Shown piece by piece: positions 52,967-62,382 of a stretch of DNA of 64,000 bases. Where the stretch lies: the NCBI RefSeq assembly GCF_003991195.1, contig NZ_RCWL01000002.1, positions 186,001 to 250,000 of the forward strand, given 5' to 3'. The notes under the pieces were generated by a model, which ran no database searches, had not been told where the DNA came from, and saw nothing but the letters and a program-made list of their open reading frames with translations. Numbering within the stretch: position 1 is the first letter of the stretch; every line of letters starts with the position of its first letter. The position numbers and the translations under genes are program-made. The DNA is from Gynurincola endophyticus. GTDB taxonomy: Bacteria; Bacteroidota; Bacteroidia; Chitinophagales; Chitinophagaceae.

Positions 52967-54490
52967 ATGGAATTTTTACAGTCACTGAAGTTAACTTCAA
53001 AAAACAAAGGTGTTTCTACCGGTAACACCTGGTTCGAAAGCACAGGAAAATGGGTGGATTCATATTCTCCGGTGGATGGTAAATTAATCGGTTCTGTTCA
53101 GGTAGCAGACCGTGCAAATTATGATCTGGTAATAGCAAAAGCGGAAGAAGCTTTTAAAGTCTGGCGCACCTGGCCTGCTCCTAAAAGAGGAGAAGTCGTT
53201 CGTCAGATCGGTGAAGCTCTTCGTCAATATAAAGAACCGCTTGGAAAACTGGTTTCCTATGAAATGGGAAAAAGTTTACAGGAAGGTTACGGCGAAGTAC
53301 AGGAAATGATCGATATCTGTGATTTTGCGGTCGGTTTATCACGCCAGTTAAACGGCTCTACCCTGCACAGCGAACGCCCGCAACACAGAATGTACGACCA
53401 ATATCATCCTTTAGGTATTGTAGGTATTATTTCGGCTTTTAACTTCCCTGTGGCAGTATGGAGCTGGAATACGATGCTCGGCTGGATTTGCGGAGATGTC
53501 TGCGTTTGGAAACCTTCCGAAAAAACACCTCTTTGCGCAGTAGCCTGTCAACATATTATCTCCGAAGTATTTGCTAAAAATAATGTTCCGGAAGGCGTTA
53601 GCGGACTGGTAATGGGTGAAAGAGAAGCAGGTGAATGGCTCGCAGCCGACACCCGCATTCCATTGATATCTGCCACTGGCTCTACCCGTATGGGGAAAGC
53701 CGTTGCCGCTGCCGTTGCAGCACGTTTAGGTAAATCTTTATTAGAATTGGGTGGAAATAACGCCATCATCATTTCAAAAGAGGCTGATCTGGATATCGCT
53801 ATTCTTGGAGCCTTGTTCGGAGCAGTTGGTACTGCCGGACAAAGATGTACCACTACCCGTCGCCTGATTATTCATGAAGACGTATATGATACCGTAAAAA
53901 GTAAACTGGTTTCAGCTTACGGGCAATTAAAAATCGGTGATCCTTTAGATCAGAAAAATCACGTCGGTCCATTAATTGATAAAGATGCCGTTCAGCAATA
54001 TCTTCAATCAATTGAAAAGTGTAAAGCTGAAGGTGGAAATTTCATTGTTGAAGGTGGCGTACTCACAGGTGCAGGCTATGAAAGCGGATGTTATGTAAAA
54101 CCATGCATCGCAGAAGCAAAACCTGACTATGCAATTGTTCAACACGAAACTTTTGCCCCTATTTTGTATTTGCTGAAATATACTACCATTGAAGAAGCAA
54201 TTGAAATACAAAACGGTGTTCCTCAAGGGCTTTCCTCCTCTATCATGACCTTAAACCTACGTGAGGCTGAATTATTCCTCTCTGCTTCAGGAAGTGATTG
54301 TGGTATCGCCAATGTGAATATCGGTACCAGCGGTGCCGAAATCGGTGGCGCATTTGGCGGAGAAAAAGAAACCGGCGGAGGAAGAGAAAGCGGATCGGAT
54401 GCCTGGAAAATTTATATGCGCAGGCAAACCAATACCATCAATTATTCTACCAATCTCCCACTAGCCCAAGGCATTAAATTCGATTTATAA
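52967..54490 (+). CDS. aldehyde dehydrogenase of the ALDH7 (antiquitin/L-piperidine-6-carboxylate) type
   Basis: A 507-residue NAD-dependent dehydrogenase. The general base Glu260 is in L-L-E-L-G-G-N-N and the nucleophile Cys294 in G-Q-R-C-T-T-T-R-R-L, the ALDH7 signature. I-S-A-F-N-F-P-V-A-V-W-S-W-N is also typical. In lysine catabolism this family oxidises alpha-aminoadipic semialdehyde / piperideine-6-carboxylate to aminoadipate; general aldehyde detoxification is the alternative. No other lysine-degradation genes are visible in the window. A strong terminator follows. Confidence 0.9.
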   Translation: MEFLQSLKLTSKNKGVSTGNTWFESTGKWVDSYSPVDGKLIGSVQVADRANYDLVIAKAEEAFKVWRTWPAPKRGEVVRQIGEALRQYKEPLGKLVSYEMGKSLQEGYGEVQEMIDICDFAVGLSRQLNGSTLHSERPQHRMYDQYHPLGIVGIISAFNFPVAVWSWNTMLGWICGDVCVWKPSEKTPLCAVACQHIISEVFAKNNVPEGVSGLVMGEREAGEWLAADTRIPLISATGSTRMGKAVAAAVAARLGKSLLELGGNNAIIISKEADLDIAILGALFGAVGTAGQRCTTTRRLIIHEDVYDTVKSKLVSAYGQLKIGDPLDQKNHVGPLIDKDAVQQYLQSIEKCKAEGGNFIVEGGVLTGAGYESGCYVKPCIAEAKPDYAIVQHETFAPILYLLKYTTIEEAIEIQNGVPQGLSSSIMTLNLREAELFLSASGSDCGIANVNIGTSGAEIGGAFGGEKETGGGRESGSDAWKIYMRRQTNTINYSTNLPLAQGIKFDL

Positions 54491-54496
54491 GAAATA

Positions 54497-54526
54497 AGAA
54501 AAAGCGCGGAATTCCGCGCTTTTTCT
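54497..54526 (+). terminator. terminator of the aldehyde dehydrogenase gene
   Basis: Perfect 30-base palindrome centred on AATT (stem AAAAAGCGCGG/CCGCGCTTTTT), ending in a T-run. It is likely active on both strands. Confidence 0.93.
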
Positions 54527-54576
54527 TTGTACATTTGATACTATTCATATATCCGAAACGTTATAGCTGTTAGACC

Positions 54577-56079
54577 ATGTTAAATCGTATGAAATACCTG
54601 CTACTCTTATTGTGCCTGTGCAGTTCAACCATTACTAAAGCCCAACTTAAAGTGGGATTTATAGGCGGACCCCAATTTTCACAAGTGAGCGAGTCTAATA
54701 CCGGCACTTATTTTCATCCCGACTACAAATCACGGACAGGCGCGCAGCTCGGATTTCTAATCGATATCCCGTTTTCTCAACAATCACTCTGGTCGCTTCA
54801 ACCAGCGTTGCTTTATTCTTCTAAAGGACGAATCATCAACAAAAATTACGACTCCAATATATCCGGAGCAGACACGGCCTTCTTTGAACAGAGGTTTAAA
54901 ACCAATTATATCGAATTTCCTTTACATATCACCCGTCATATAAAACTGGGGGCCGAATCCAGTTTCTTCATCGGGGCAGGTGCCTACTTCGGTGCTTATA
55001 TAAGTGGTGAAAATCAAAATGAAACTCAAATCATTAACAACTCCCTTACTACCTGGAGTACCAATAATATTCCGCACGAAGTGGGAAATGCACCCAATAA
55101 AATTAAAACCATTGATTATGGTTTAAGTGGACGGGCTGGTTTTTCTTTAAAGAAAATCATTCTGTCAGCATTTTACACGCACGGGCTCCAAAACTTTTAT
55201 ACTTATCACTTCGACAACAAATCTTATCATCGCTCCGCAGGTGCTTCTGTTGGTTTTTGGTTGAACAAACCCGAACAAAAACCAAAAGACACCGATGGAG
55301 ATGGTATACCCGATGCAGCAGATGCCTGTCCTTTCGTAAAAGGAGAAATTGCTTTTAACGGTTGCCCAGACCTGGATGGGGATGGCATTCCGGATAAAGA
55401 CGATGCATGTCCGGGTGTTCCGGGCCTCGCCAAATACCAGGGTTGCCCGGTTCCTGATACAGACGGCGACGGTGTAAATGATGAAGAAGATGCTTGTCCT
55501 ACCCAGCCTGGCCTCGCTAAGTACAAAGGCTGTCCGGTTCCGGATACAGATGGTGACGGTGTAAATGACGAAGAAGATGCTTGTCCTTCTATTCCTGGCC
55601 CGATTGCTAACAAAGGTTGCCCGTGGCCGGATACAGATGGCGATGGTATTCCTGACAAAGATGATGCATGTCCGTTAACTCCGGGCATCGATTCATTAAA
55701 AGGTTGTGCGCCTATTGAACAAAAAGTAATCGAAAAAGTAAAACTAACGGCTTCGAATATCTATTTTGAAACAGGATCGGAAGAATTGAAAAAAACTTCT
55801 TACAAATCATTAGATGAGCTGGCGCAAATTCTTAAAGATGATAACCGCCTGATCATTACGATTGAGGGGCACACCGATAACGTTGGTTTACCGGAAAATA
55901 ATCTGGCACTTTCTGAACGCAGAGCACTGCGCGTGAAGCAATATATTGAGTCAAAAGGTATCGACTCGAAACGGATTAAGGCAATTGGTTTCGGAGATAC
56001 CAAACCTATTGCTGATAATACGACTGCCGCCGGTAAGTCAAAAAACCGCCGGGTTGAAATTCAAATCACACAACATTAA
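54577..56079 (+). CDS. outer-membrane beta-barrel with TSP3 repeats and a C-terminal OmpA domain
   Basis: A 500-residue protein with a signal peptide (about 1-22, ending K-A-Q). It has an N-terminal membrane barrel (about 24-230) and five calcium-binding thrombospondin type 3 repeats (about 240-385, each with D-T-D-G-D-G-V-N-D-E-E-D-A-C-P or similar). An OmpA-like peptidoglycan-binding domain (about 390-500) with I-T-I-E-G-H-T-D-N-V-G and K-N-R-R-V-E-I completes it. It anchors the outer membrane to peptidoglycan; the repeats form a rigid calcium-dependent arm across the periplasm. An alternative start is ATG 54589. Its OmpA domain resembles the truncated remnant at 36154. Confidence 0.92.
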   Translation: MLNRMKYLLLLLCLCSSTITKAQLKVGFIGGPQFSQVSESNTGTYFHPDYKSRTGAQLGFLIDIPFSQQSLWSLQPALLYSSKGRIINKNYDSNISGADTAFFEQRFKTNYIEFPLHITRHIKLGAESSFFIGAGAYFGAYISGENQNETQIINNSLTTWSTNNIPHEVGNAPNKIKTIDYGLSGRAGFSLKKIILSAFYTHGLQNFYTYHFDNKSYHRSAGASVGFWLNKPEQKPKDTDGDGIPDAADACPFVKGEIAFNGCPDLDGDGIPDKDDACPGVPGLAKYQGCPVPDTDGDGVNDEEDACPTQPGLAKYKGCPVPDTDGDGVNDEEDACPSIPGPIANKGCPWPDTDGDGIPDKDDACPLTPGIDSLKGCAPIEQKVIEKVKLTASNIYFETGSEELKKTSYKSLDELAQILKDDNRLIITIEGHTDNVGLPENNLALSERRALRVKQYIESKGIDSKRIKAIGFGDTKPIADNTTAAGKSKNRRVEIQITQH

Positions 56080-56084
56080 TCAAT

Positions 56085-56112
56085 AAAAAGGTTACCGATG
56101 GTAACCTTTTTT
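56085..56112 (+). terminator. terminator of the OmpA-family gene
   Basis: Seven-base stem GGTTACC/GGTAACC, three-base loop GAT, preceded by an A-run and followed by six T residues. Confidence 0.9.
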
Positions 56113-56368
56113 ATTTAAATGCGGTGATGCTCATCTAAAATGACTATCAGTTCCGTATAAAATACAGAGAAGATTTGTATCGGCTGTTTAACTATTACCA
56201 GGTTTGTATTATATTTAGAAATCTGCCACAAAATTTAACGTCCTTTTACATTTTGTTGACTTAAAACATGTCTGACAGTTTGATCAGGATCAGTTTAACA
56301 TTTTCTAGCTCTAAAAGTGCTATTTTTTTATTAATATGTGGCTTCAAAATCATTAGAAAAACAGTGTT

Positions 56369-58084
56369 ATGAATCATTTTGTAAAATCTCTTGGACTAGT
56401 GACCCTTCTGGGTACTGTTGGTTATAATGGAATGGCGCAAACAAGCGCACCTGCAGCCATTAAGCAGGAAGGCTGGCATTTAAAAGACTTAGGAGCAGAT
56501 GGTATTTATGGAATCAGCCTGCAGAAAGCATATGACTTTTTAAAAACAAAAAATAAAACGTCGAATCCTGTAATTGTAGGAGTTATAGATTCTGGTATCG
56601 ATACTACGCATGAAGACTTAAAACCTGTACTTTGGAAAAACTTAAAAGAAATACCAGGTAATGGTATTGATGATGATGGTAATGGATACATAGATGATAT
56701 TTATGGCTGGAACTTTTTAGGAAACAAAAAAGGTGAGAACGTAGGAAAAGATTCATATGAAGCCGCCAGGGTTTATCACAAGTTCAAATCAAAATATGAA
56801 GGAGTAAGTGTAGACACCACTAAAATGAATGCTTCCGAAAAATATCTTTATTATTCATGGGTTCGTGCAAAAGATCAGGTTTTAGGTGGAGATAGCGATA
56901 TCAGCGTTGATTTATTTGCATTGCGTGCTGCCGTAAATGCTACGAAAGCCAGTGACAGTGTACTTCGTGATGACATGAAGAAAAAAGAGTTCACCGGTAA
57001 TGAATTAAAAGCTTATGCACCTCAAACAGAAGCTGCTAAAAGAGCAAAAGCACAACTACTCTACTTGTTTGAAGCCAATCAGATGATGGATGATAAAAAC
57101 ACTGACTTCGTACAGGGTTTTCAGGCATTCTTAGATAGCGAAGAAGGCAAGGATAAAGCAAAACGAATGGCTCCTGAAGAGTATCGTAATAAAATTGTAG
57201 GAGACAACTATAACGATATTAAAGATATTGGTTATGGCAATAGTGATGTAATGGCCAATACACCATTCCATGGTACACACGTATCAGGTATTATTGCTGC
57301 TGTAAGAAATAATGGTTTAGGACTTGACGGTGTTGCTGATAACGTAAGCATCATGACCTTACGCGCCGTACCGGATGGTGATGAGCACGATAAAGATATT
57401 GCTCTGGCAATCCGATATGCAGTAGACAATGGAGCTAAAGTGATTAATATGAGCTTTGGAAAAAGCTTCTCACCTGAAAAGCATTGGGTAGATGATGCGG
57501 TTAAATATGCTGCAGACAAAGGTGTTTTATTAGTACACGCGGCAGGTAATGATGCAAAGAATGTAGATATCGAACATAACTATCCAAAAGCATCTTTACT
57601 AAATGGCGAAGTAGCTAAAAACTGGATCGAAGTAGGTGCTTCCGGCGATTTTTCTAATGGTGGTGTAACTGCCAGATTTTCTAACTACGGTAAAAGTGTA
57701 GATGTATTTGCTCCGGGAGTAAGAATTTATTCAACAATCCCTGGTGGTAATACTTACGGTTTTGCAAACGGTACCTCTATGGCTTCTCCTGTAGTAGCCG
57801 GAGTAGCGGCTCTGCTAATGTCATATTATCCGTACTTAACAGCCGAGCAGGTAAAAGAAATTATTGAAAAGTCAGTAGTAGCTCCTGAGAATACCATCAA
57901 TATTCCTGGTACTACTGATAAAACCAATTTAAATACAATCAGCAAAACCGGCGGTGTTGTGAATGTTTACAACGCAGTGGTATTAGCAGATACATATCCG
58001 GTACCGGCAGGTTTCAATGATAAAAAACCGGTTAAAGAGAAAAAACAGAAAAAAGAAAAGAAGTCAAAGAAGAAAAATAAATAA
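56369..58084 (+). CDS. S8 subtilisin-like serine protease with an insert and a lysine-rich tail
   Basis: A 571-residue exported protease (signal peptide about 1-23, ending G-M-A-Q). The triad is Asp74 in V-I-D-S-G-I-D, His301 in H-G-T-H-V-S-G and Ser470 in N-G-T-S-M-A-S-P. The gap of 227 residues between Asp and His is far longer than the roughly 30 of subtilisin and contains a largely helical insert (about 110-280). The C-terminus ends with a basic lysine-rich tail (about 550-571) instead of a type IX sorting domain. It probably degrades proteins outside the cell or in the periplasm. Confidence 0.92.
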   Translation: MNHFVKSLGLVTLLGTVGYNGMAQTSAPAAIKQEGWHLKDLGADGIYGISLQKAYDFLKTKNKTSNPVIVGVIDSGIDTTHEDLKPVLWKNLKEIPGNGIDDDGNGYIDDIYGWNFLGNKKGENVGKDSYEAARVYHKFKSKYEGVSVDTTKMNASEKYLYYSWVRAKDQVLGGDSDISVDLFALRAAVNATKASDSVLRDDMKKKEFTGNELKAYAPQTEAAKRAKAQLLYLFEANQMMDDKNTDFVQGFQAFLDSEEGKDKAKRMAPEEYRNKIVGDNYNDIKDIGYGNSDVMANTPFHGTHVSGIIAAVRNNGLGLDGVADNVSIMTLRAVPDGDEHDKDIALAIRYAVDNGAKVINMSFGKSFSPEKHWVDDAVKYAADKGVLLVHAAGNDAKNVDIEHNYPKASLLNGEVAKNWIEVGASGDFSNGGVTARFSNYGKSVDVFAPGVRIYSTIPGGNTYGFANGTSMASPVVAGVAALLMSYYPYLTAEQVKEIIEKSVVAPENTINIPGTTDKTNLNTISKTGGVVNVYNAVVLADTYPVPAGFNDKKPVKEKKQKKEKKSKKKNK

Positions 58085-58093
58085 ACAAATAAT

Positions 58094-58128
58094 AAAAAAT
58101 CCCTCTAAGTAACTTAGAGGGATTTTTT
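58094..58128 (+). terminator. terminator of the S8 protease gene
   Basis: Nine-base perfect stem CCCTCTAAG/CTTAGAGGG, loop TAA, with an A-run before and a T-run after. It can also act on the minus strand. Confidence 0.93.
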
Positions 58129-58221
58129 ATTATCAGTATAAAGTAGGTTGTTGAAAATCTAATTACCATCAGAAAATGTTTACCGCCAAAAGCAGCTTAA
58201 TAATCTTTACATAGTGTATAA

Positions 58222-58253
58222 ATAAAAAGAGCCCGGCCATCAACCGAACTCTT
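58222..58253 (-). terminator. terminator of the NDH-2 gene
   Basis: On the minus strand AAGAGTTCGG pairs with CCGGGCTCTT (two G-T pairs) around a 7-base loop and is followed by a T-run. It lies about 96 bases after the NDH-2 stop codon. Confidence 0.75.
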
Positions 58254-58348
58254 CTTATCTAAATTTAAAAAAATCTGACTGTGTAAATAATAGCCGGTAA
58301 TGAATCATTACTCTTCTATTAAGCTTCTTTATATTATTCTTCCGGGAA

Positions 58349-59665
58349 CTAGCTTCTCAGGTTAAGTTCTCCGCTTTCCAGCTTCAACTCTCTGTTATTA
58401 ATTTCTTTATAGGTATTTTTGAATAATAATCTCAACGACTGATCATAAGTGAAATAGTTATAAAACCAGTTCAGGAATACGAATAAACGGTTTTTCACGC
58501 CCAGTATCAGCATCAGGTGTAACCCCATCCAGATTAACCAGGCAAAAAAGCCTTTGAAGTGAATTTTAGGTTTTGGAATATCCACAACGGCCAGGTTACG
58601 TCCTACCGTAGCCATTGAGCCCTTATCATTGTATTCAAAATTCACGAGGTTATTTGGTGAACTCCTGCTCTCAATTCGTTGTAAATTATCAGCCAGCAGA
58701 TCGGCCTGTTGTATAGCAGCAGAAGCTACCTGCGGATGTCCGTTCGGGTATAACTCAGTACTCATGCTGGCAATATCACCTAAAGCGTAGATATTGTTCA
58801 TTCCGATTACCTTGCTCTGACGGTCAACTTTTAAGCGGTTTCCACGAACAATCAACTCAGGGTCTACTCCTTTCGGCAAATTTCCTTTAATACCTGCAGC
58901 CCAGATTACCATAGCCGTATCAATGGTTTCACCATTCATCAGCGTTACCGTATTACCGTCATAGTTTTTTACAACAGTATTAGTGATTACATTCACTCCT
59001 AAACGTTCCAGATACTGACGTGAATCGGCCGATGATTTTTCACTCATTGCAGCCAGTGTTCTCGGTGAACCTTCAATGAGATAGATATTCATGTCGTGAA
59101 AATCTATCTCCGGATAATCTTTCGGAAGTGTATAACGTTTCATTTCAGCCAGAGCACCTCCCAATTCAACACCGGTAGGCCCGCCTCCTACTACAACGAT
59201 AGTGAGGAGTTGTTTTTTCAGATTCTCATCTTTCGCAATGACTGCATGCTCAAAATTTTCTATAAGCCTGTGACGAAGCTGTAATGCTTCAGCGGTTGAC
59301 TTCATTGGCTGGGCATTTTTGGCCAACTCTTCATTTCCGAAGAAATTAGTATCAGCGCCTGTTGCCAGCACTAAAATATCGTATTCAATATCTCCGATAG
59401 AAGTCGTTACTTTATTCTGATCAGCAACGATTTCATGTAATACTCCTAAACGGAAACGAACATTCTTACTTTTATGAAAAACTTTACGAAGTGGAAAAGA
59501 GATATTGCTGGCATCCAGTCCTGCAGTAGCAACCTGATAAAAGAGTGGTTGAAACTGGTGATAATTCACCTTATCCAACAACGTCACTTCGAAACCCGGT
59601 TTATTATTGAGTTTCCGGGCTAATTTTAAACCTGCAAATCCTCCTCCGACAATGAGAACTTTCAT
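58349..59665 (-). CDS. ndh: type II NADH dehydrogenase
   Basis: Non-proton-pumping NADH:quinone oxidoreductase of the inner-membrane face. The 438-residue protein has two dinucleotide-binding motifs: V-G-G-G-F-A-G-L-K-L for FAD at the start and V-V-V-G-G-G-P-T-G-V-E-L-G-G near residue 160 for NADH. It also has A-L-G-D-I-A and A-I-Q-Q-A motifs. The C-terminus has hydrophobic stretches (about 372-405) that attach it to the membrane. It passes electrons to menaquinone, linking glycolysis and the TCA cycle to respiration. It stands alone. Confidence 0.9.
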   Translation of the reverse strand: MKVLIVGGGFAGLKLARKLNNKPGFEVTLLDKVNYHQFQPLFYQVATAGLDASNISFPLRKVFHKSKNVRFRLGVLHEIVADQNKVTTSIGDIEYDILVLATGADTNFFGNEELAKNAQPMKSTAEALQLRHRLIENFEHAVIAKDENLKKQLLTIVVVGGGPTGVELGGALAEMKRYTLPKDYPEIDFHDMNIYLIEGSPRTLAAMSEKSSADSRQYLERLGVNVITNTVVKNYDGNTVTLMNGETIDTAMVIWAAGIKGNLPKGVDPELIVRGNRLKVDRQSKVIGMNNIYALGDIASMSTELYPNGHPQVASAAIQQADLLADNLQRIESRSSPNNLVNFEYNDKGSMATVGRNLAVVDIPKPKIHFKGFFAWLIWMGLHLMLILGVKNRLFVFLNWFYNYFTYDQSLRLLFKNTYKEINNRELKLESGELNLRS

Positions 59666-59795
59666 AATCTTATAAATTAATTAAAGTCTTTACTATCGCC
59701 ACTTAAAAAGTAGTGATAGTGAATCAATTATTAAACAATCATACCAGCAAAAAGTTCTAAATAGTTTAATCCGGTCATTTTATGACAGAATTGTG

Positions 59796-61034
59796 TTAAT
59801 AAACTACGCGAACCTTAATCGTTTCTTTTACCTCTTTTAATAATTTCAAAGCAGTCGTGGAAAGTTTTCGATCAACATCAAGTACTACATAACCTATTTC
59901 CTCATTGGTTTTCAGGTATTGAGCAACGATATTGATCTTATTCTTAGAAAGTTGTGTATTGATAGCCGAAAGTACACCCGGCACGTTTCTGTGAATATGC
60001 AGAATCCGGTGGGTTCCTTCCTGAGGGGGTAAACTGAGTGACGGAACGGTATGTGAACCGCTGGTAATTCCTTTTTCCAGGAATTGGTAGAGTTTATTAC
60101 TCACATCGTCCCCGATATTCATTTGTGCTTCTTCTGTTGAACCACCGATATGCGGTGTTAAAATCACATTCGGCAGGTTTTGAAGCGGTGTAGTAAACTG
60201 GTCGCCGTTCTTTTCAGGCTCCCAGGGATAAACATCAATCGCCGCACCACCCAGCGCCCCTTCTTTAAGAGATTTCGCTAAGGCTTCCAAATCAACGACT
60301 TCACCTCGTGCATAGTTGATCAGAATACTTCCGGGCTTAAAATGTTTGAGAATATTTTTATTGATAAGATTTTTAGTAGTGTCGTTTTCAGGAACGTGCA
60401 AAGTAATTATATCGGCAGTACTCACCACGTCTTTAATCGTTTTTCGTGCTACTGCATTTCCCAGGGGCAATTTCGTAACAGCATCGTAAAAAACGACTTT
60501 CATACCGAATGCTTCAGCCAGGATACTCACCTGTGTTCCGATGTTTCCATAGCCGATAATGCCTAAAGTTTTACCTCTCAGTTCAAAGCTGCCTTTGGCA
60601 TCTTTCATCCAGACACCTTCATGTGCAGCCTTATTTTTATCAATGATTTTTCTGATCAGCATGATGGAAGAGCCGATCACCAGTTCAGCTACAGAACGGG
60701 TATTAGAGTAGGGAGCATTTAAAACAACCACTCCTTTTTTAGTAGCCGCCGTTAAATCAACCTGATTAACGCCTATACAAAAACAGCCGATTGCCTGAAG
60801 CTTGGTGGCAGCTTCCAAAACTTTTGCAGAGATAGTCGTTTTAGAACGAATACCTAACAGGTGTACGTCCTTAATTTCTTTTATTAACTGTTCTTCCGTT
60901 AAGGCTCCACTCAATTTTTTAACCGATGTATAGCCTGCATCTTTAAAAAATTTCACCGCTTTATCACTAATATTTTCCAATAAAAGAATATTTACCTTCT
61001 CTTTTGGATAACTGGTGTGTTTAAGGTCACTCAT
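59796..61034 (-). CDS. serA: D-3-phosphoglycerate dehydrogenase
   Basis: First enzyme of serine biosynthesis. The 412-residue protein has the substrate domain split around an NAD-binding Rossmann domain with G-I-I-G-Y-G-N-I-G (about 155-163), Y-A-R-G-E-V-V-D, catalytic Arg and Glu, and the His in L-T-P-H-I-G-G-S-T. The C-terminal ACT domain (about 340-412) gives feedback control by serine, and it is the E. coli-type length. It has its own promoter element and stands alone. Confidence 0.95.
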   Translation of the reverse strand: MSDLKHTSYPKEKVNILLLENISDKAVKFFKDAGYTSVKKLSGALTEEQLIKEIKDVHLLGIRSKTTISAKVLEAATKLQAIGCFCIGVNQVDLTAATKKGVVVLNAPYSNTRSVAELVIGSSIMLIRKIIDKNKAAHEGVWMKDAKGSFELRGKTLGIIGYGNIGTQVSILAEAFGMKVVFYDAVTKLPLGNAVARKTIKDVVSTADIITLHVPENDTTKNLINKNILKHFKPGSILINYARGEVVDLEALAKSLKEGALGGAAIDVYPWEPEKNGDQFTTPLQNLPNVILTPHIGGSTEEAQMNIGDDVSNKLYQFLEKGITSGSHTVPSLSLPPQEGTHRILHIHRNVPGVLSAINTQLSKNKINIVAQYLKTNEEIGYVVLDVDRKLSTTALKLLKEVKETIKVRVVY

Positions 61035-61097
61035 AATTCAAGTGGTGTTCGTTACAATTTAAGCATGGTTTTTGGAAGCAATCGGTAGTTGAAGCCG

Positions 61098-61105
61098 CAA
61101 AGATA
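61098..61105 (-). promoter_or_regulatory. -7 promoter element of serA
   Basis: The minus strand reads TATCTTTG, an exact TAnnTTTG match about 63 bases before the serA start, giving a leader of moderate length. Confidence 0.4.
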
Positions 61106-61185
61106 GGGCATTGTAAATAGATTGCGAAGGTATAATTTGTTACAGGTATTATTCATTTTTATACCTGTTTTTTTTAACTTATTTG

Positions 61186-61193
61186 TAAATTTG
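61186..61193 (+). promoter_or_regulatory. -7 promoter element of the serine-hydrolase lipoprotein gene
   Basis: TAAATTTG is an exact TAnnTTTG match 22 bases before the TTG start codon at 61216 and supports that start. Confidence 0.5.
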
Positions 61194-61215
61194 TGACCCA
61201 ATAAAATGTAAACCT

Positions 61216-62382
61216 TTGAAAAAAGTATTCCTGAGCCTTAGTTTGGCTTTTTTGATATATTCCTGTGGAAGTAACCAGCAGCAAGGAGCACCCATCGAAC
61301 CGGCTGATATTGAAGACGCTGTTCTCGAGCCTATTCACGTCACCGAAACCTATAAAGAACAAATTGACATTATAGATTCTCTTACCCGTAAAACCCTTCA
61401 ACGACAAAATAACGGAGCCTTTCTGATTGCCAAAAACGGTAACATCATTTTCGAAAAATACGTTGGTACTACCCAACCCAGAAAAGGTAAAGACAGTATT
61501 AATGCACATACACCCTTTCATATCGCCTCGGTTTCTAAAACGTTAACCGCCGGCGCAATCCTACAACTCGTTCAGGAAGGCAAACTTGAACTGAAAGACG
61601 CAGTTCAGCAGTATTTACCCAGCTTTCCCTCCAGTACAGCTACCGTTGAATCTCTTTTAAACCACCGGAGCGGTTTACCCACCTACGATCATTTCATGGA
61701 GAACTACGGTTGGAATACCGGTGAGTTTGTAAATAACCAGGATATACTTGACTTCCTTGCCAAAAACCATCATCAGATAGGTATCCGTACTGCCAATAAA
61801 GGCTTTGCCTACTCTAATACCAACTATGCTTTGCTGGCACTGATTATTGAAAAAGTAAGCGGTTCCTCCTACCCCGACTATATGCAGAAAAAGATTTTTG
61901 AACCACTGCAAATGAATGACACTTATGTTTTTCAACATAAAGATTCTGCCCGCCATATCCCTTCCTATTATGCCAATGGAAGATTGTATAAATTTGACTA
62001 TCTTGATTATGTTTATGGGGATAAAAATATTTACAGTACGGTACGGGATTTATTGAAATGGGACCAGGCTTTAAAAAACGGTTTCATTAATGATTCATTG
62101 TTAAACAAAGCTTACTCCCCTTATAGTTTTGAAAAACCAGGTACCCTGAATTATGGTTTGGGGTGGAGAATGAAAGATTTTTCCAATAAAAAACGTATTA
62201 TTTATCACAACGGATGGTGGCACGGAAATCGTGCAGCTTTATATCGTTGCCTCGACGAAGATGTTACCCTGATTGCTTTGTCGAATAACAACTATTCGGG
62301 TGTATATGAAATCAGAGTGATTGCCGATATTTTCGGAGAATATTATCAGGGTGGTAAATACCTTGTCAGCGAAGATGAATAA
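61216..62382 (+). CDS. beta-lactamase-like serine hydrolase lipoprotein (TTG start)
   Basis: A 388-residue lipoprotein. The only good start is TTG at 61216, which gives a lipid-modified signal (L-I-Y-S-C, Cys17); the ATG 12 bases before it is followed at once by a stop. The class C-like fold has the nucleophile S-V-S-K-T-L, the Y-S-N motif in F-A-Y-S-N-T-N-Y and the C-terminal H-N-G-W-W-H-G. Members are esterases or peptidases rather than drug-degrading lactamases. It overlaps the next gene by eight bases, so the two are translationally coupled. Confidence 0.88.
   Translation: MKKVFLSLSLAFLIYSCGSNQQQGAPIEPADIEDAVLEPIHVTETYKEQIDIIDSLTRKTLQRQNNGAFLIAKNGNIIFEKYVGTTQPRKGKDSINAHTPFHIASVSKTLTAGAILQLVQEGKLELKDAVQQYLPSFPSSTATVESLLNHRSGLPTYDHFMENYGWNTGEFVNNQDILDFLAKNHHQIGIRTANKGFAYSNTNYALLALIIEKVSGSSYPDYMQKKIFEPLQMNDTYVFQHKDSARHIPSYYANGRLYKFDYLDYVYGDKNIYSTVRDLLKWDQALKNGFINDSLLNKAYSPYSFEKPGTLNYGLGWRMKDFSNKKRIIYHNGWWHGNRAALYRCLDEDVTLIALSNNNYSGVYEIRVIADIFGEYYQGGKYLVSEDE

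Noticed and set aside
55227-55688. Antisense open frame across the TSP3 repeats
   Set aside because: It is rich in Ser, Pro and Gly because it mirrors the Asp/Gly repeats of the real gene, and it has no start context or family match.
59666-59795. Terminator hairpin after serA (ACTATC/GATAGT)
   Set aside because: The stem has mismatches and no T-run follows on the minus strand.
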